NCBI GenBank assembly: GCA_902622595.1 | Contig: CACNQM010000004.1 | Location: 1 to 64,000, forward strand | Length of the DNA stretch: 64,000 bases | From: an uncultured Bacteroidota bacterium | GTDB taxonomy: Bacteria; Bacteroidota; Bacteroidia; Flavobacteriales; Flavobacteriaceae | Direction: 5' to 3' | Shown here: positions 7,935-15,227 of the stretch, piece after piece | Layout of the letters: every line of letters begins with the position of its first letter | Position numbering within the stretch: position 1 is the first letter of the stretch | Program-made: the position numbers and the translations under genes | Notes under the pieces: model-generated | Told to the model about the DNA's origin: nothing | The model's database searches: none | The model's input: the letters and a program-made list of their open reading frames with translations, nothing else

Positions 7935-10085
7935 ATGTCAAAAAAGAAGAAGGACTTAAAAGGATTAGAAAGAAAGATAAAGTCATTTATTGGGAGCAAA
8001 CCTAACAAGGAGTTTAATTATAAACAAATAGCAATTGCCTTAGGAGTAAACGACACAAAAGGAAGAAACGATATAATAAAAATATTAAACAAACTTCTAA
8101 AAAAAGAACAGATCATAAGGGTTAATAAAGGAAAGTTTGTTGCACCAGGAATTCAATCAAACACAGCAGAAGGAGTTTTAGAAATTACAAGCACAGGAAG
8201 AGGATATGTTGTTTGTGAAGATCTAGACGCCGATGTTCTAGTTGAACAAAGAAATTTAAATAGGGGTCTCCACGGAGATATTGTTTCTGTTGCTGTTGGA
8301 GAAAGAAAAAACAAAAACAAATACGAAGGAAAAATTGTAGATATAATAGAAAGAAAAAAAGATGTTTTTGTTGGTGTTTATGAAAAAAACAAAGACTATG
8401 CGTTTGTAAACACAAGAAACGCAAGAATGTATACCGATTTTTTTATAGATAAAGAAGAGATGAAGGGGTATCAGGAAGGAGAAAAAGTGGCTGTTGAAAT
8501 AAAATCATGGGATTCTCCAAAAAACTCACCTGAGGGAAAAATAATTAAAAGCTTTGGGTTTGGTGATGACTCATTAGACGCCTATTCAATCCTGTATGAA
8601 TATGGTTTGTCAACGGAATTTGAAGACGAAGTAGAAGAAGAAGCGAAAAAAATATCATCAACAATAACAAAAGAAGAGGTAAAAAAAAGAAGGGACATGA
8701 GGGGAGAGCTAACATTTACAATAGATCCAGTAGATGCTAAAGATTTTGATGATGCAATATCATTTAAAAAAATAGAAGAAAACAAATATGAAGTGGGTGT
8801 ACACATTGCGGATGTTTCACACTATGTAAGGCCAGGGTCAAAGATAGACTACGAGGCCCAAAATAGAGCAACATCGGTTTATTTGGTAGACAGGGTGATA
8901 CCCATGTTACCAGAAACACTCTCAAACAATCTTTGTTCCCTAAGGCCAAACGAAGAAAAACTCACCTTTTCAGCAGTATTCTTAATTAATAAAAACGGAG
9001 ATATTAAAGAAGAGTGGTTTGGAAAAACAATTACAGAATCAGACGTAAGGCTTTCTTACGAGGAAGCTCAGCATATTATTGAGACAAGCCAAGAAAAGAT
9101 TCCAAAAGAACACACAATATTAAAAAAAGAAAAAAAAGTAACACAAAAAACAGTAGAAGCCATAACAATTCTAAATAGTATAGCAAAAACTATAAGAAAT
9201 AAAAGAATAAACAACGGTGCAATAATTTTTGACAAGACAGAAATTAAATTTGAGCTTGATAAGAAAAATCAACCAGAAAATATAGTTTTCAAAACAACAA
9301 AAAGTTCAAACAAACTAATCGAAGAGTTTATGTTGCTTGCAAACAAAAAAGTAGCAGAAAAAATGAGAAAAAGCAAAGAGCGTTTTGTTTACAGGGTTCA
9401 CGATCAACCTGACCAAGAGAAGCTAAAAAACCTACAAACTGTTGTGAAAAGGCTAGGCTATAACTTAAAGCTGTCTTCAAATGAACTAAACGACTCCCTT
9501 AATAGTCTTTTAAAAAAAGCATTCGGTAAAAACGAACAAAACCTAATAGACACTCTAATGATTAGAAGTATGAGTAAGGCGGAGTACACAACAAAAAACA
9601 TAGGTCACTACGGTCTGTCATTTGAAAACTACACACACTTCACATCACCAATTAGAAGGTATCCTGATGTAATGGTTCACCGGTTAATCCAGGCAGAAAT
9701 AGATGGAGAAAAAATAAAAACAGATGAAACAGAAACCCTGTGTAAGCATTCAACACACATGGAGATTTTAGCAACAAAAGCAGAGAGAGACTCCGTAAAG
9801 CTCATGCAAATTAAGTTTATGAAGGATAAAGAAGGAAAGACATTTGACGCTGTTATATCTGGCGTGGTGGCAAGAGGGGTTTTCGTTGAGGTTATTGAAA
9901 ATAAATGTGAAGGGCTAGTAAAAGCAAAAGATTTACCAGGGGATTTTTATGTGCACGATGAAAAAAACCACAGGTTTGTAGGAGAGAAAACGGGAAAAAA
10001 GTATCAGCTTGGAGATAAAACAAGAGTCATGCTTATCAAAGCAGATCAAATAAAGAAAAGGCTTGATTTTCAAGTCCTTACTTGA
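7935..10085 (+). CDS. rnr: Ribonuclease R
   Basis: Processive 3'-5' exoribonuclease that degrades structured RNA and mRNA fragments. The 716-residue protein has an N-terminal winged-helix region (about 1-70) and cold-shock domains. The RNB catalytic domain contains the acidic cluster DPVDAKDFDDAISF near residue 263, the segment HYGLSFENYTHFTSPIRRYPD is near 558, and a C-terminal S1 domain follows. The coding strand is A-rich, in contrast to the + strand genes left of 7.5 kb. The stop codon TGA at 10083-10085 overlaps the 3' end of the convergent tRNA-Cys gene. Confidence 0.95.
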   Translation: MSKKKKDLKGLERKIKSFIGSKPNKEFNYKQIAIALGVNDTKGRNDIIKILNKLLKKEQIIRVNKGKFVAPGIQSNTAEGVLEITSTGRGYVVCEDLDADVLVEQRNLNRGLHGDIVSVAVGERKNKNKYEGKIVDIIERKKDVFVGVYEKNKDYAFVNTRNARMYTDFFIDKEEMKGYQEGEKVAVEIKSWDSPKNSPEGKIIKSFGFGDDSLDAYSILYEYGLSTEFEDEVEEEAKKISSTITKEEVKKRRDMRGELTFTIDPVDAKDFDDAISFKKIEENKYEVGVHIADVSHYVRPGSKIDYEAQNRATSVYLVDRVIPMLPETLSNNLCSLRPNEEKLTFSAVFLINKNGDIKEEWFGKTITESDVRLSYEEAQHIIETSQEKIPKEHTILKKEKKVTQKTVEAITILNSIAKTIRNKRINNGAIIFDKTEIKFELDKKNQPENIVFKTTKSSNKLIEEFMLLANKKVAEKMRKSKERFVYRVHDQPDQEKLKNLQTVVKRLGYNLKLSSNELNDSLNSLLKKAFGKNEQNLIDTLMIRSMSKAEYTTKNIGHYGLSFENYTHFTSPIRRYPDVMVHRLIQAEIDGEKIKTDETETLCKHSTHMEILATKAERDSVKLMQIKFMKDKEGKTFDAVISGVVARGVFVEVIENKCEGLVKAKDLPGDFYVHDEKNHRFVGEKTGKKYQLGDKTRVMLIKADQIKKRLDFQVLT

Positions 10086-10155
10086 GGCATCGAGCGGATT
10101 CGAACCGCTGTAAAAGCTTTTGCAGAGCTCCGCCTAGCCACTCGGCCACAATGCC
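10085..10155 (-). tRNA. tRNA-Cys (GCA)
   Basis: The minus strand folds as a cloverleaf. The acceptor stem GGCATTG pairs with CGATGCC. The discriminator base is U73, a known identity element of tRNA-Cys. The T arm is GCGGTTCGAATCCGC and the anticodon loop is CTGCAAA (anticodon GCA). The encoded 3' end lies on the last base of the rnr stop codon, so the two convergent genes touch. Confidence 0.95.
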
Positions 10156-10163
10156 ATAAGTTG

Positions 10164-10171
10164 CAAAAATA
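10164..10171 (-). promoter_or_regulatory. -7 promoter box of tRNA-Cys
   Basis: The minus strand reads TATTTTTG, a perfect TAnnTTTG box ending 8 bases before the mature 5' end of tRNA-Cys. Confidence 0.6.
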
Positions 10172-10180
10172 AAAAAAAGA

Positions 10181-10531
10181 TTAAACTTTCTTTCTTAACT
10201 CGACAGAATCAACATTACCCCCAATAGGAGGAGAGAGTTTTTTGATACTAACATCTACAGAAGTTATGTTACTGCTAATTCCTTTTATTGAGGTTATCAT
10301 TCTCTCCATAACAGACTCAAGTAGTTTTGAGGGTTTGTCCATTTCTGTCTTAACAGCATTATAAATATCAACATAATCAACTGTGCTTTTAAGGTTATCA
10401 TTTTTTTCAGCATCATTGGTGTTAGTTTCCACCATAATGTTTACTAAATACTCAGCCCCAATAACACTCTCTTCATGAAGGCAACCATGAAAAGAATAAA
10501 ACCACGCGTTATTTACATATATTTTTGACAA
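10181..10531 (-). CDS. folB: Dihydroneopterin aldolase
   Basis: Folate-pathway enzyme that splits dihydroneopterin to a hydroxymethylpterin and glycolaldehyde. Family landmarks are the start KIYVNNAWFYSFHGCLHEE, then STVDYVDIYNAV, PSKLLESVMERM, and the C-terminal VSIKKLSPPIGGNVDSVEL. The frame is open to an ATG at 10627, but that would run into glnS and across a promoter box. TTG at 10531, 8 bases after a TAnnTTTG box, gives 116 residues, the normal FolB length. FolB proteins carry no N-terminal extension of the kind the longer reading would add. It is divergent from glnS. Confidence 0.85.
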   Translation of the reverse strand: MSKIYVNNAWFYSFHGCLHEESVIGAEYLVNIMVETNTNDAEKNDNLKSTVDYVDIYNAVKTEMDKPSKLLESVMERMITSIKGISSNITSVDVSIKKLSPPIGGNVDSVELRKKV

Positions 10532-10539
10532 AATCTTAC

Positions 10540-10547
10540 CAAAGATA
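10540..10547 (-). promoter_or_regulatory. -7 promoter box of folB; decides the TTG start
   Basis: The minus strand reads TATCTTTG. Eight bases separate it from the TTG at 10531. This places the upstream ATG at 10627 outside the transcript. Confidence 0.6.
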
Positions 10548-10581
10548 TAAAAGCAAACATATTTTCTATCTTCCTTTTCAA

Positions 10582-10589
10582 TATCTTTG
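10582..10589 (+). promoter_or_regulatory. -7 promoter box of glnS
   Basis: TATCTTTG, a perfect TAnnTTTG match, ends 5 bases before the GTG start at 10595. This predicts a leaderless mRNA starting with GTG. It lies 34 bases from the divergent folB box. Confidence 0.6.
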
Positions 10590-10594
10590 GAATT

Positions 10595-12247
10595 GTGAAG
10601 AAAAAAGGCCCAAATTTTATTGAGCAAATAATAGAAGGTGATATAGCAAGAGGGTTTGACAAGAAAAACTTAAGGTTTAGGTTTCCCCCAGAGCCAAACG
10701 GTTACTTGCACATTGGTCATTTAAAAGCAATATGCTTAAATTTTAACCTTGGTAAAAAATATAATTCTCCTGTTAATTTAAGGTTTGACGACACAAACCC
10801 TGAGAAAGAAGCAAAAGAGTATGTTGATGCCATTAAACACGATATTAATTGGCTTGGCTTTGACTGGGACAAAGAGTGCTATGCATCTGACTACTTTGAT
10901 CAGCTTCATGAGTGGGCAATTATTTTAATTAAAAAAAACAAAGCATACATAGACTCTCAAACCTCAGAGCAAATAGCCACTCAAAAAGGAACACCCACTA
11001 AACCAGGACAAAATAGCCCCTTTAGAGAAAGACCAAACGAAGAAAGCCTTTCAATTTTTGAAGGAATGTATAAAGGGGAGTACAATCAAGGAGAGCATGT
11101 TTTAAGGGCAAAGATTGACATGGCCTCCCCCAACATGTTAATGCGAGACCCTGTTGTTTATAGGGTGATGAAGGTAAGCCATCATAGAACCGGAGAAAAT
11201 TGGAATATTTACCCAATGTATGACTGGACACACGGAGAGTCAGATTATATAGAACAGGTTTCACACTCACTTTGTACTCTTGAGTTTGAACCTCATAGAG
11301 AATTATACGATTGGTTCTTAGACGCTATTAGCCCGCTAAAAGGAATTAGACCAAAACAAAGAGAGTTTTCTAGACTTAACCTATCTTTTACTATTACAAG
11401 TAAAAGGAAGCTTGCTCAGTTAGTTGACCAAAAAATTGTTTCAGGATGGGATGATCCGAGAATGCCAACAATTTCTGGACTGAGAAAAAGAGGCTATACA
11501 CCACAATCCTTAAAAAACTTTGCAGTAACAGTTGGGGTTTCAAAAAGGGAAAATGTAATTGATGTTTCTCTTTTAGAGTTTTGTGTAAGATCACATTTAA
11601 ATGAAATTGCTCCTAGAGCAATGGCAGTTGTAAACCCTCTAAAATTAAAAATTAAAAATTATGATAAGCAAGAAGGTGAGAATATAAATTTTGAGATTAA
11701 CCCACAAAATAAAGAAGAAGGAAAAAGAGAAATAGCCTTTTCTGATGAAATTTATATTGAACAAGAAGATTTCCAAGAAAACCCAGAGGACGGGTTTTTT
11801 AGGTTGTCTCCCGGAGAAGAGGTAAGGTTAAAGAATGCATACATAATAAAAGCTGTTGATGTTATTAAAGATGAAACAGGAAGCGTAACTGAAGTTTTAT
11901 GTGAGTATGACCCAAAAAGCAAAAGTGGATCAAACACACCTGAAAGCAACAGAAAGGTTAAAGCAACAATTCACTGGGTTTCATCAAAAAAGGCAGTGAG
12001 GGCAAAAATAAACATATATGACAGGCTTTTTAAGGTTGAGGAGCCAGGAAAAAACGCATCAATAGAAAAAGAAATAAACGAAAACTCACTTATTACAAAA
12101 GAAGCTTTTGTTGAGCCATATTTATCAAATGCAAATGATTGGCAGCAATATCAATTTCAAAGATTAGGTTATTTTGTCAAAACGGACAACAAAAAAACCC
12201 TAGAGTTTAACAAAACTGTAGGGTTAAGAGATGGCTGGAAAAAGTAA
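10595..12247 (+). CDS. glnS: Glutaminyl-tRNA synthetase
   Basis: Class I synthetase that charges tRNA-Gln directly. In the 550-residue protein the HIGH motif is in RFPPEPNGYLHIGHLKA (HIGH at 39-42). The KMSKS-like motif is ITSKRKL near residue 268, and YDWTHGESDYIEQVSHSLCTLEFEPHREL is typical GlnRS sequence. The GTG start gives MKKKGPNFIEQIIEGD, the usual N-terminus. Because GlnRS is present, the neighbouring gltX probably encodes a discriminating GluRS. It is convergent with the SPFH gene, only 3 bases apart. Confidence 0.95.
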   Translation: MKKKGPNFIEQIIEGDIARGFDKKNLRFRFPPEPNGYLHIGHLKAICLNFNLGKKYNSPVNLRFDDTNPEKEAKEYVDAIKHDINWLGFDWDKECYASDYFDQLHEWAIILIKKNKAYIDSQTSEQIATQKGTPTKPGQNSPFRERPNEESLSIFEGMYKGEYNQGEHVLRAKIDMASPNMLMRDPVVYRVMKVSHHRTGENWNIYPMYDWTHGESDYIEQVSHSLCTLEFEPHRELYDWFLDAISPLKGIRPKQREFSRLNLSFTITSKRKLAQLVDQKIVSGWDDPRMPTISGLRKRGYTPQSLKNFAVTVGVSKRENVIDVSLLEFCVRSHLNEIAPRAMAVVNPLKLKIKNYDKQEGENINFEINPQNKEEGKREIAFSDEIYIEQEDFQENPEDGFFRLSPGEEVRLKNAYIIKAVDVIKDETGSVTEVLCEYDPKSKSGSNTPESNRKVKATIHWVSSKKAVRAKINIYDRLFKVEEPGKNASIEKEINENSLITKEAFVEPYLSNANDWQQYQFQRLGYFVKTDNKKTLEFNKTVGLRDGWKK

Positions 12248-12250
12248 AAG

Positions 12251-13270
12251 TTATTCACTTTCAAACTCACCAAACTCAGGTGTTTCAGGCTCTTCAGGTG
12301 TTTCAGGTGTTTCAGGGTTGTTAGGCTCAGGATTTATCGTTCCCACATCAGAATTTTTTTGATTTTGTTTTTGCATAGCTTCTCCAATCTTACTACTAGC
12401 CGTAAATGCAGCAACCATATCGTTAAGCATAGTACTTCCTGCTTGTGGGGAGTTTGGTAAAAGAATCAAATTTGAATTAGTTTCACCCCCAATAGACTGT
12501 AGTGTGTCATAGTGTTGCGTAACAACAATAAGCGCAGAAGCCTCTTGTGAGTTAATACCTACTGTTCCAAGTGTCCCAACAGAATCTTCAATACCCTTTG
12601 CAATTTCTCTTCTCTGATCAGCAATCCCCTGTCCCTGAAGTCTTTTACTTTCTGCTTCAGCTTTTGCTTTTTCAACAATCAGAATTCTTGCAGCATCACC
12701 TTCGTACTGGGCTGCAGTTTTTTCTCTGTCTGCAGCATTAATTCTGTTCATTGCTCTTTTTACCTCTGCGTCAGGTTCAATATCTGTTACAAGGGCTTTG
12801 ACAATAAAGTAACCATATTCTTCCATAGCATCCCCAAGAGACTGTTTTACAGCCACAGCAATATCATCCTGTTTTGAAAATACATCATCTAGTTTCATTT
12901 TAGGAACTTGAGAACGGATAAGGTCAAAAACATATGATGTTATTTGATCTTGTGGAAAATCTAGTTTATAGAATGCGTCAAAAACTTTTGATTCAACAAC
13001 TCTGTATTGAACTGAAACCTTAAGTTTTACAAAAACATCATCACTTGTTTTAGTTTCTACAACCACATCAAGTTGCAAAACCTTTAAACTTAATCTTCCA
13101 GCGATTCTGTCAACCAAAGGTATTTTGACTTGAAAGCCAGGTTTTCTAACGGATTGAAACTTACCAAACCGTTCAATAATTGCTGCTGATTGCTGTTTAA
13201 CGATAAATACCGTAGAAATTGTAATAAAAAAAAGTAGTAATATAATTAAGGGTGTTGTAATTAGGCTCAT
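12251..13270 (-). CDS. SPFH/band 7 (stomatin-like) membrane protein
   Basis: A 339-residue protein with one N-terminal membrane helix (about 4-25) followed by an SPFH domain (IVKQQSAAIIERFGKF to about residue 200). A coiled-coil Ala/Glu/Lys-rich segment (EKAKAEAESKRLQGQGIADQ) comes next. This is the layout of stomatin/paraslipin proteins that form large membrane-associated oligomers. The C-terminus carries a short Pro-Glu-Thr repeat tail encoded by a 9-base DNA repeat. It lies 3 bases downstream of gltX in a leftward operon. The function in membrane quality control is inferred from the family. Confidence 0.9.
   Translation of the reverse strand: MSLITTPLIILLLFFITISTVFIVKQQSAAIIERFGKFQSVRKPGFQVKIPLVDRIAGRLSLKVLQLDVVVETKTSDDVFVKLKVSVQYRVVESKVFDAFYKLDFPQDQITSYVFDLIRSQVPKMKLDDVFSKQDDIAVAVKQSLGDAMEEYGYFIVKALVTDIEPDAEVKRAMNRINAADREKTAAQYEGDAARILIVEKAKAEAESKRLQGQGIADQRREIAKGIEDSVGTLGTVGINSQEASALIVVTQHYDTLQSIGGETNSNLILLPNSPQAGSTMLNDMVAAFTASSKIGEAMQKQNQKNSDVGTINPEPNNPETPETPEEPETPEFGEFESE
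12276..12320. repeat. Five 9-base direct repeats in the 3' end of the SPFH gene
   Basis: Five consecutive units start TCAGG, three of them exactly TCAGGTGTT, with variants TCAGGCTCT and TCAGGGTTG. On the coding (minus) strand they encode a Pro-Glu-Thr repeat tail. Such arrays change copy number by slippage. Confidence 0.85.
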
Positions 13271-13273
13271 GTG

Positions 13274-14722
13274 TTAAATTTTATTTATTAAACTATCAAT
13301 TCTATGGAGTGTTTCTTCAGGGCCAATAATATCTATAATTTTAAATAAATCCGGTCCCGACAAACTTCCAACCATACAAAGACGCAATGTCTTCATAATA
13401 TTTCCAAAAGAAATTTGCTTTTCAGAACCAAAAGACATCAAACTTTCTTTTAACAAAGTGGGTTCTGAAATTAACTCCTCATTTAATTTACAAAAATTTA
13501 GAACATTATAAATGGTGTTTCTTGTAATTTTTTCTATTACCTCTTTGTCGTAATTTTTTGGTTGGCCAACAAAGACTAAAACTTCTTTTTCTACATCAAA
13601 TAAAGTATTAAGCCTTTCCTTGATTAAATCAATAATTTCTTCACATACATCACTGCTATAATTTTTTTCTAGTAATGTATTAGCCTGCCCACATAATGAG
13701 AGAATTTTTTTTGATGAAAAATCTCGAAGATGAAGATGGTTAATCCACACTGCTTTTTTTATGTCAAATCGTGCACCCGATTTATTTATGTCTTTGCTGT
13801 CAAATTTTTTGACAAGATCATTCAGAGAGTATTTTTCATCATCACCTTTTCCTTTCCACCCCAATAAAGCGAGATAGTTTAATATTCCCTCAGGTGTATA
13901 TCCTGATTCTTTGAACCCCTTAGATTCTTCCCATTGAACAGCAAAAATAGGGTGCCCTTGCTCTTCAGCATCTCTTTTAGACAGCTTTCCTTGACCTGTA
14001 CTTTTTAGAATTAGTGGAAGGTGATAAAATTTAGGGGGAGACCAACCAAAGTAATTATAAAGTGTTACATGTGATGGAAGGGAAGACAACCATTCCTCAC
14101 CCCTAACAACAGAGGTAATCTTCATATCATGATCATCAACAACATTAGCGAAATGATACGTAGGCATACCATCAGATTTCATAATTACCTTATCTTCAAT
14201 TTCACGTGAGTTAAAACTTAAAGAGCCTCTAATTTCGTCATTAACTAAAATTGTTTCTTTTTCAGGAACCACCATTCTGATAACGTAACCGTTTCTCTTA
14301 ATTCGGCTCCTAGCCTCCTCCTCTGAAACTGTGAAAGAATTAATCATTTTCCTCCTTGTCTCGTGGTTATACTTAAATTCACCATTTGATTCTTTTCTTG
14401 CTCTTTCAAGCTCAGCAGAAGTGTCAAACGCATAATACGCTAAACCTCTTCTAAGAAGCTTTTCAACTTGCTTTTTATACAAAACTTTTCTTTCACTTTG
14501 TTTTATTGGCCCTTCGTCAATATTTAAACCAAGCCATTTTAAAGAATCTTTAATATGATCCTCAGCACCTGCAACTGTTCTTTTTGAATCTGTGTCCTCT
14601 ATTCTTAAAATAAATTTACCCCCACTCTTTTTTGCTATTAGATAATTAAATAGGGCTGTTCTTACACCTCCGATGTGAAGAGGTCCTGTTGGGCTTGGGG
14701 CAAATCTCGCTCTTTCTATCAT
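13274..14722 (-). CDS. gltX: Glutamyl-tRNA synthetase
   Basis: Class I synthetase attaching glutamate to tRNA-Glu. The 482-residue protein opens RARFAPSPTGPLHIGGVRTA with the HIGH-type motif HIGG at residues 16-19. It has the KMSKS-type motif KLSKRD in STGQGKLSKRDAEEQGHPI and the VVRGEEWLSS segment. The start is fixed by a -7 box 4 bases upstream, predicting a leaderless mRNA. It is followed by the SPFH gene on the same strand and is divergent from ybeY. Confidence 0.95.
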   Translation of the reverse strand: MIERARFAPSPTGPLHIGGVRTALFNYLIAKKSGGKFILRIEDTDSKRTVAGAEDHIKDSLKWLGLNIDEGPIKQSERKVLYKKQVEKLLRRGLAYYAFDTSAELERARKESNGEFKYNHETRRKMINSFTVSEEEARSRIKRNGYVIRMVVPEKETILVNDEIRGSLSFNSREIEDKVIMKSDGMPTYHFANVVDDHDMKITSVVRGEEWLSSLPSHVTLYNYFGWSPPKFYHLPLILKSTGQGKLSKRDAEEQGHPIFAVQWEESKGFKESGYTPEGILNYLALLGWKGKGDDEKYSLNDLVKKFDSKDINKSGARFDIKKAVWINHLHLRDFSSKKILSLCGQANTLLEKNYSSDVCEEIIDLIKERLNTLFDVEKEVLVFVGQPKNYDKEVIEKITRNTIYNVLNFCKLNEELISEPTLLKESLMSFGSEKQISFGNIMKTLRLCMVGSLSGPDLFKIIDIIGPEETLHRIDSLINKI

Positions 14723-14726
14723 GTTT

Positions 14727-14734
14727 CAAATATA
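14727..14734 (-). promoter_or_regulatory. -7 promoter box of gltX
   Basis: The minus strand reads TATATTTG with 4 bases before the gltX ATG at 14722. Confidence 0.6.
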
Positions 14735-14777
14735 ACACCATATTATTCCTTATTGAAATTATCCTGAAGAATTGATT

Positions 14778-14785
14778 TATATTTG
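14778..14785 (+). promoter_or_regulatory. -7 promoter box of ybeY; excludes an upstream TTG start
   Basis: TATATTTG lies 7 bases before the ATG at 14793. An in-frame TTG at 14772 lies upstream of the box and so should not be transcribed. Confidence 0.6.
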
Positions 14786-14792
14786 TCCAATT

Positions 14793-15227
14793 ATGCAAAT
14801 GATAAAGTTTATTAGCTGTCCAGATGGTCTAATAGAGAAAGATATTTTAAAGGATACTATTACCTATTTTGCTGACAAAGACGGCTTTAAAATAAAAAAG
14901 TTAGAGTACAACTTTGTTGATTTAAGTAAGATGCAGTCTCTGAATAACAATTTTCTAAATCACAAAAATGATACAGATATTATAACCTTTGATTACTCTG
15001 AAGGCAAAACAATTATAGCAGAAGTTTTTATATCCATAGAGATGATGAGAGATAACGCACAAAAATATGTTCAAAATGTTGATAATGAGTGTATTAGGTT
15101 GATTTCTCACGGTCTTTTCCATTGTCTTGGCTATAAAGACAAATTATCTGAAGAAAAGGAGATTATGAGAAAAAAGGAAGAAGAGTTTATATTTGCTGTT
15201 TCACGTGAAACCAATCAAGATGTTTAA
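14793..15227 (+). CDS. ybeY: Endoribonuclease YbeY (rRNA maturation factor)
   Basis: Zinc-dependent RNase for 16S rRNA 3'-end maturation and 70S quality control. About 144 residues, with the family segments LNNNFLNHKNDTDIITFDY and ISHGLFHCLGYKDK. The zinc motif is HGxxHxxG, but GYKDK stands where many phyla have GYDH, so the third histidine ligand is not at its usual place. The ATG at 14793, or a second at 14799 (MIKFISCPDG), lies just after the -7 box. The last codons contain a parS site and overlap mnmG by 8 bases. Confidence 0.9.
   Translation: MQMIKFISCPDGLIEKDILKDTITYFADKDGFKIKKLEYNFVDLSKMQSLNNNFLNHKNDTDIITFDYSEGKTIIAEVFISIEMMRDNAQKYVQNVDNECIRLISHGLFHCLGYKDKLSEEKEIMRKKEEEFIFAVSRETNQDV
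15197..15212. promoter_or_regulatory. parS centromere-like site 1 (ParB binding)
   Basis: The sequence TGTTTCACGTGAAACC matches the conserved palindromic ParB target TGTTNCACGTGAAACA at every position except the last. It is embedded in the 3' coding end of ybeY, 8 bases upstream of the mnmG start. A second site lies 1.9 kb away. No parA or parB gene is in the window. Confidence 0.85.

Noticed and set aside
8185-8424. Minus-strand reading frame inside rnr
   Set aside because: It is the antisense shadow of a confident gene; its Phe/Leu/Gln-rich translation follows from the A-rich coding strand of rnr.
10532-10627. N-terminal extension of FolB up to ATG 10627
   Set aside because: It would overlap glnS, lie upstream of the folB promoter box, and add sequence absent from the family.
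14199-14214. CACGTG-containing segment in gltX as another parS
   Set aside because: Only the CACGTG core and a few flanking bases match; the downstream flank AGTTA does not fit the ParB consensus.
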